From: Nonomuraea montanisoli
Lineage (GTDB): Bacteria > Actinomycetota > Actinomycetes > Streptosporangiales > Streptosporangiaceae
Reading direction: 5' to 3'
DNA: 64,000 nucleotides
Assembly (NCBI RefSeq): GCF_013363975.1
Contig: NZ_JABWGN010000001.1
Coordinates: 62,001 to 126,000, forward strand
Shown: in pieces, positions 59,986 through 64,000 of the stretch
How positions within the stretch are numbered: the stretch's first letter is position 1
How the letters are laid out: the number at the start of each line of letters is the position of its first letter
Notes under the pieces: model-generated
Told to the model about the DNA's origin: nothing
Database searches by the model: none
Seen by the model: the letters and a program-made list of their open reading frames with translations, nothing else
Translations under genes and position numbers: made by a program

Positions 59986-60423
59986 ATGAGCGCGCCCACG
60001 ACTCCGACCACCGCCGAGGAGCTGCGCGGCGCCGGCCTGCGGGTCACGGCCGCCCGCGTCGCGCTGCTCGAGACCGTCCGGCACGGTGACCACCTCGACG
60101 TGGAGGCGATCGCCTCCGGGGTGCGCGACCGCGTGGGTCACATCTCCCTGCAAGCCGTCTATGAGGCCCTGCACGCGCTCACCGCGGCGGGCCTCATACG
60201 CCGGATCGAACCGGCCGGCAGCCCCGCCCGGTTCGAGGGGCGCATCGGAGACAACCACCACCACGTCGTGTGCCGCTCGTGCGGCGTCGTCGCCGACGTC
60301 GACTGCGCGGTCGGTGACGCGCCGTGCCTGCACGCCTCCGACGACCACGGCTTCTCGATCGACGAGGCCGAGGTCATCTACTGGGGCCTGTGCCCCGAAT
60401 GTTCCACCGCCTGCACTTCCTGA
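59986..60423 (+). CDS. furA: Fur-family repressor (FurA type) paired with katG
   Basis: A 145-residue Fur protein. Winged helix (LRGAGLRVTAARVALLETVRHGDHLDVEAIASGVRDRVGHISLQAVYEALHAL) and dimer/metal domain (NHHHVVCRSCGVVADVDC, then CPECSTAC) with two CxxC pairs that bind a structural zinc. As in mycobacteria it lies directly before katG, which it should repress until peroxide oxidises its Fe site. The ATG at 59986 is used; the frame extends upstream without similarity. Confidence 0.9.
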   Translation: MSAPTTPTTAEELRGAGLRVTAARVALLETVRHGDHLDVEAIASGVRDRVGHISLQAVYEALHALTAAGLIRRIEPAGSPARFEGRIGDNHHHVVCRSCGVVADVDCAVGDAPCLHASDDHGFSIDEAEVIYWGLCPECSTACTS

Positions 60424-60439
60424 GCACGGATCGGCCTAG

Positions 60440-62689
<2,250 letters not shown>

Positions 62690-62705
62690 TCACGCCGGAC
62701 GCCTG

Positions 62706-62750
62706 AGAGCGCCGGCCCGGGATTCGCCCCCGGGCCGGCGCTCTTTTTCT
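62706..62750 (+). terminator. Strong rho-independent terminator after katG
   Basis: AGAGCGCCGGCCCGGG (62706-62721) pairs with CCCGGGCCGGCGCTCT (62729-62744) around a 7-base loop, followed by TTTTCT. It is the only hairpin in the window with a clear T-run. Confidence 0.92.
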
Positions 62751-62752
62751 GT

Positions 62753-62814
62753 TTGACATCCGGCGCCCCATCCACCACATTCATGTGCGTCACGCAACAT
62801 TTGCGCGACGCACA
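62753..62814 (+). promoter_or_regulatory. Promoter with long TetR-type operator before the MFS gene
   Basis: TTGACA at 62753 is followed after 17 bases by the weak -10 candidate CACATT. A nearly perfect palindrome covers 62784-62814: TGTGCGTCACGCAA and TTGCGCGACGCACA flank CAT, with one mismatch in 14-bp arms. It would block the promoter when bound. The likely binder is a TetR-type repressor encoded beyond the window. Confidence 0.65.
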
Positions 62815-62851
62815 CGAACGCGTCGCGTGCGACCTCAGGAAGGAGAGCCCT

Positions 62852-64000
62852 GTGCCCTCCCCCGCCCGCGCCGCCCCCTCCGCCGCGGCCCCCGCCCTCT
62901 CGCCGGCGAGGCGCCGCGCCGTCCTGGCCGTCGTCATCGCGGCGAGCGTCCTCGACCTCCTCGACTCCACCATCACCAACGTCGCGGCGCCGACCATCGC
63001 CGCCGACCTGCGCGGAGGTGACGCCCTGGTCCAGTGGCTGGGCGCCGGCTACGCCCTCGCGCTGGGCGTCCTGCTCGTGCCCGGCGGACGGCTCGGCGAC
63101 AAGTACGGCCGCCGCCGCGTCTTCCTGGCCGGCATCACCGGATTCACCCTCGCCTCCGTCGCCTGCGGCCTGGCCTCCGACCCCGCCTCGCTCATCGCGG
63201 CCCGGCTGGTCCAGGGGGCCTTCGGCGCCCTGCTGATCCCCCAGGGGTTCGGCATCCTGAGCGCGGTCTTCCCGCGCGACCAGCTCGGCACGGCCTTCAG
63301 CGCGTTCCTGCCCGCCCTGGGCGGCTCCGCCGTCGGCGGTCCCGTGCTGGCGGCCGGCCTGATCGAGGCGGACCTGTTCGGCCTCGGCTGGCGGGCGATG
63401 TTCCTGATCAACATCGTCCTCGGCGGCGTCATCGTCCTGGCCGCCGCCCGCCTGCTGCCGAAGGACCGCGGCGACGACGCCGTCTCCCTCGACGGCCCCG
63501 GCGCGGCCCTGCTCGCCGCGGCCATGCTCGGCCTGCTGCACGGTCTGATCGACGGCTCGGCCCACGGCTGGGGAGCCGTCCCGCTGCTGTCCCTGGCCGC
63601 CGGCCTGGCGTTCTTCGCCCTGTTCGCCCGGCGCCAGCGCACGGCGGCGAACCCGCTCATCGAGCCGTCCCTGCTGCTCAACCGCGGGTTCACCTCCGGG
63701 CTCGTCCTCGGCGCCGCCTACTTCGCGGCGGTGTCGGGCCTGCTGTACGTGCTGTCGCTGTTCATGCAGAAGGGCCTGGGCTTCACGCCGGTGCGGGCCG
63801 CGCTGGGCCTGGCGCCGGTGGCGGCGGGCATCGTCGTGGCCTCCGTCGCCTCCCACCGGCTCATCGCCCGGCTGGGCCGCCGCCTCATCGTCGCCGGCCT
63901 GGTCGTCACCCTGGCCGGGACGGGCTGGCTGCTGGCCCTGGTCCTCACCTCAGGCACCGCCGCCGGCGGCTGGTCGCTCGTCGCGCCGGTGCTCGTCGTC
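62852..64000 (+). CDS. DHA2-family (EmrB/QacA-type) MFS exporter, 3' end outside window
   Basis: The first 383 residues of a 14-segment drug exporter. The GTG start is 10 bases after GGAAGGAG. Family motifs are VLDLLDSTITNVAAPTIA in the first segment, GGRLGDKYGRRRVFLAG (motif A) and LGGSAVGGPVLAAGL (motif C-like). No stop occurs before the window ends. The palindrome in front suggests substrate-induced expression. Confidence 0.9.
   Translation, partial: MPSPARAAPSAAAPALSPARRRAVLAVVIAASVLDLLDSTITNVAAPTIAADLRGGDALVQWLGAGYALALGVLLVPGGRLGDKYGRRRVFLAGITGFTLASVACGLASDPASLIAARLVQGAFGALLIPQGFGILSAVFPRDQLGTAFSAFLPALGGSAVGGPVLAAGLIEADLFGLGWRAMFLINIVLGGVIVLAAARLLPKDRGDDAVSLDGPGAALLAAAMLGLLHGLIDGSAHGWGAVPLLSLAAGLAFFALFARRQRTAANPLIEPSLLLNRGFTSGLVLGAAYFAAVSGLLYVLSLFMQKGLGFTPVRAALGLAPVAAGIVVASVASHRLIARLGRRLIVAGLVVTLAGTGWLLALVLTSGTAAGGWSLVAPVLVV

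Overview
The window is very GC-rich, has dense G/C third positions, and is full of families typical of Actinobacteria: an FurA-KatG pair, an ECF sigma factor of the SigE type, a kinase/WD40 protein, an actinobacterial-style ydaO riboswitch, and PucR, MocR and LuxR regulators. A filamentous soil actinomycete, perhaps of the Streptosporangiales (Nonomuraea- or Actinomadura-like), is the best guess. The genus is inference, not shown by any single marker. I see no rRNA, tRNA, CRISPR array or phage; the only mobile element is a solitary TnpB insertion.

Layout. 0-3.2 kb holds two damaged genes: a DUF6493-type gene with an in-frame amber stop, and a sugar epimerase that has lost its N-terminal half. 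3.3-7.8 kb carries secreted proteins: a small RTX-like protein, a GHL10-type glycosidase, and a divergent amidase that shares the glycosidase's C-terminal golvesin-like domain. 7.9-14 kb is a five-component glycerol-type ABC transporter operon (two ATPases, two permeases, DUF2160 protein) plus its substrate-binding protein, followed by recD2.

16.3-26.5 kb is a carbohydrate-utilisation locus: a heparinase II/III-like protein overlapping a DeoR-HTH/LacI-type fusion regulator, then a 2-hydroxyacid dehydrogenase, a sugar-binding lipoprotein, two permeases and a YesL/DUF624 protein. A solitary tnpB has inserted in antisense orientation between the binding protein and the permeases. Similar palindromic sites lie in front of both transcription units.

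26.8-31.1 kb is a metal-homeostasis block: an MFS exporter with a His-containing repeat loop and a His tail, a His-rich DUF4396 protein, an STAS protein, and an SmtB-like ArsR sensor with a His-rich CDF exporter. CsoR-like sites precede the first two genes and recur at 54.4 kb; two matching ArsR-type sites precede the sensor and the exporter.

31-41.6 kb is mixed housekeeping and accessory: SDR, histidine phosphatase, ComF-like protein, pterin dehydratase, a sigma factor coupled to MltG, a cupin, and MocR and PucR regulators. 41.7-46 kb looks like a catabolic unit facing the PucR gene: MHS symporter, YtcJ-like amidohydrolase, and a PLP-dependent diaminopropionate ammonia-lyase-like enzyme. 46-54 kb has a vanadium haloperoxidase-like protein, a kinase/STAND-remnant/WD40 protein, and a membrane M28 peptidase. 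54-64 kb has a GNAT, an AhpD-like protein, a CHAP hydrolase under a c-di-AMP riboswitch, a copper chaperone, a LuxR regulator, an NlpC/P60 hydrolase, tatA, furA-katG with a strong terminator, and the start of a drug exporter behind a long palindromic operator.
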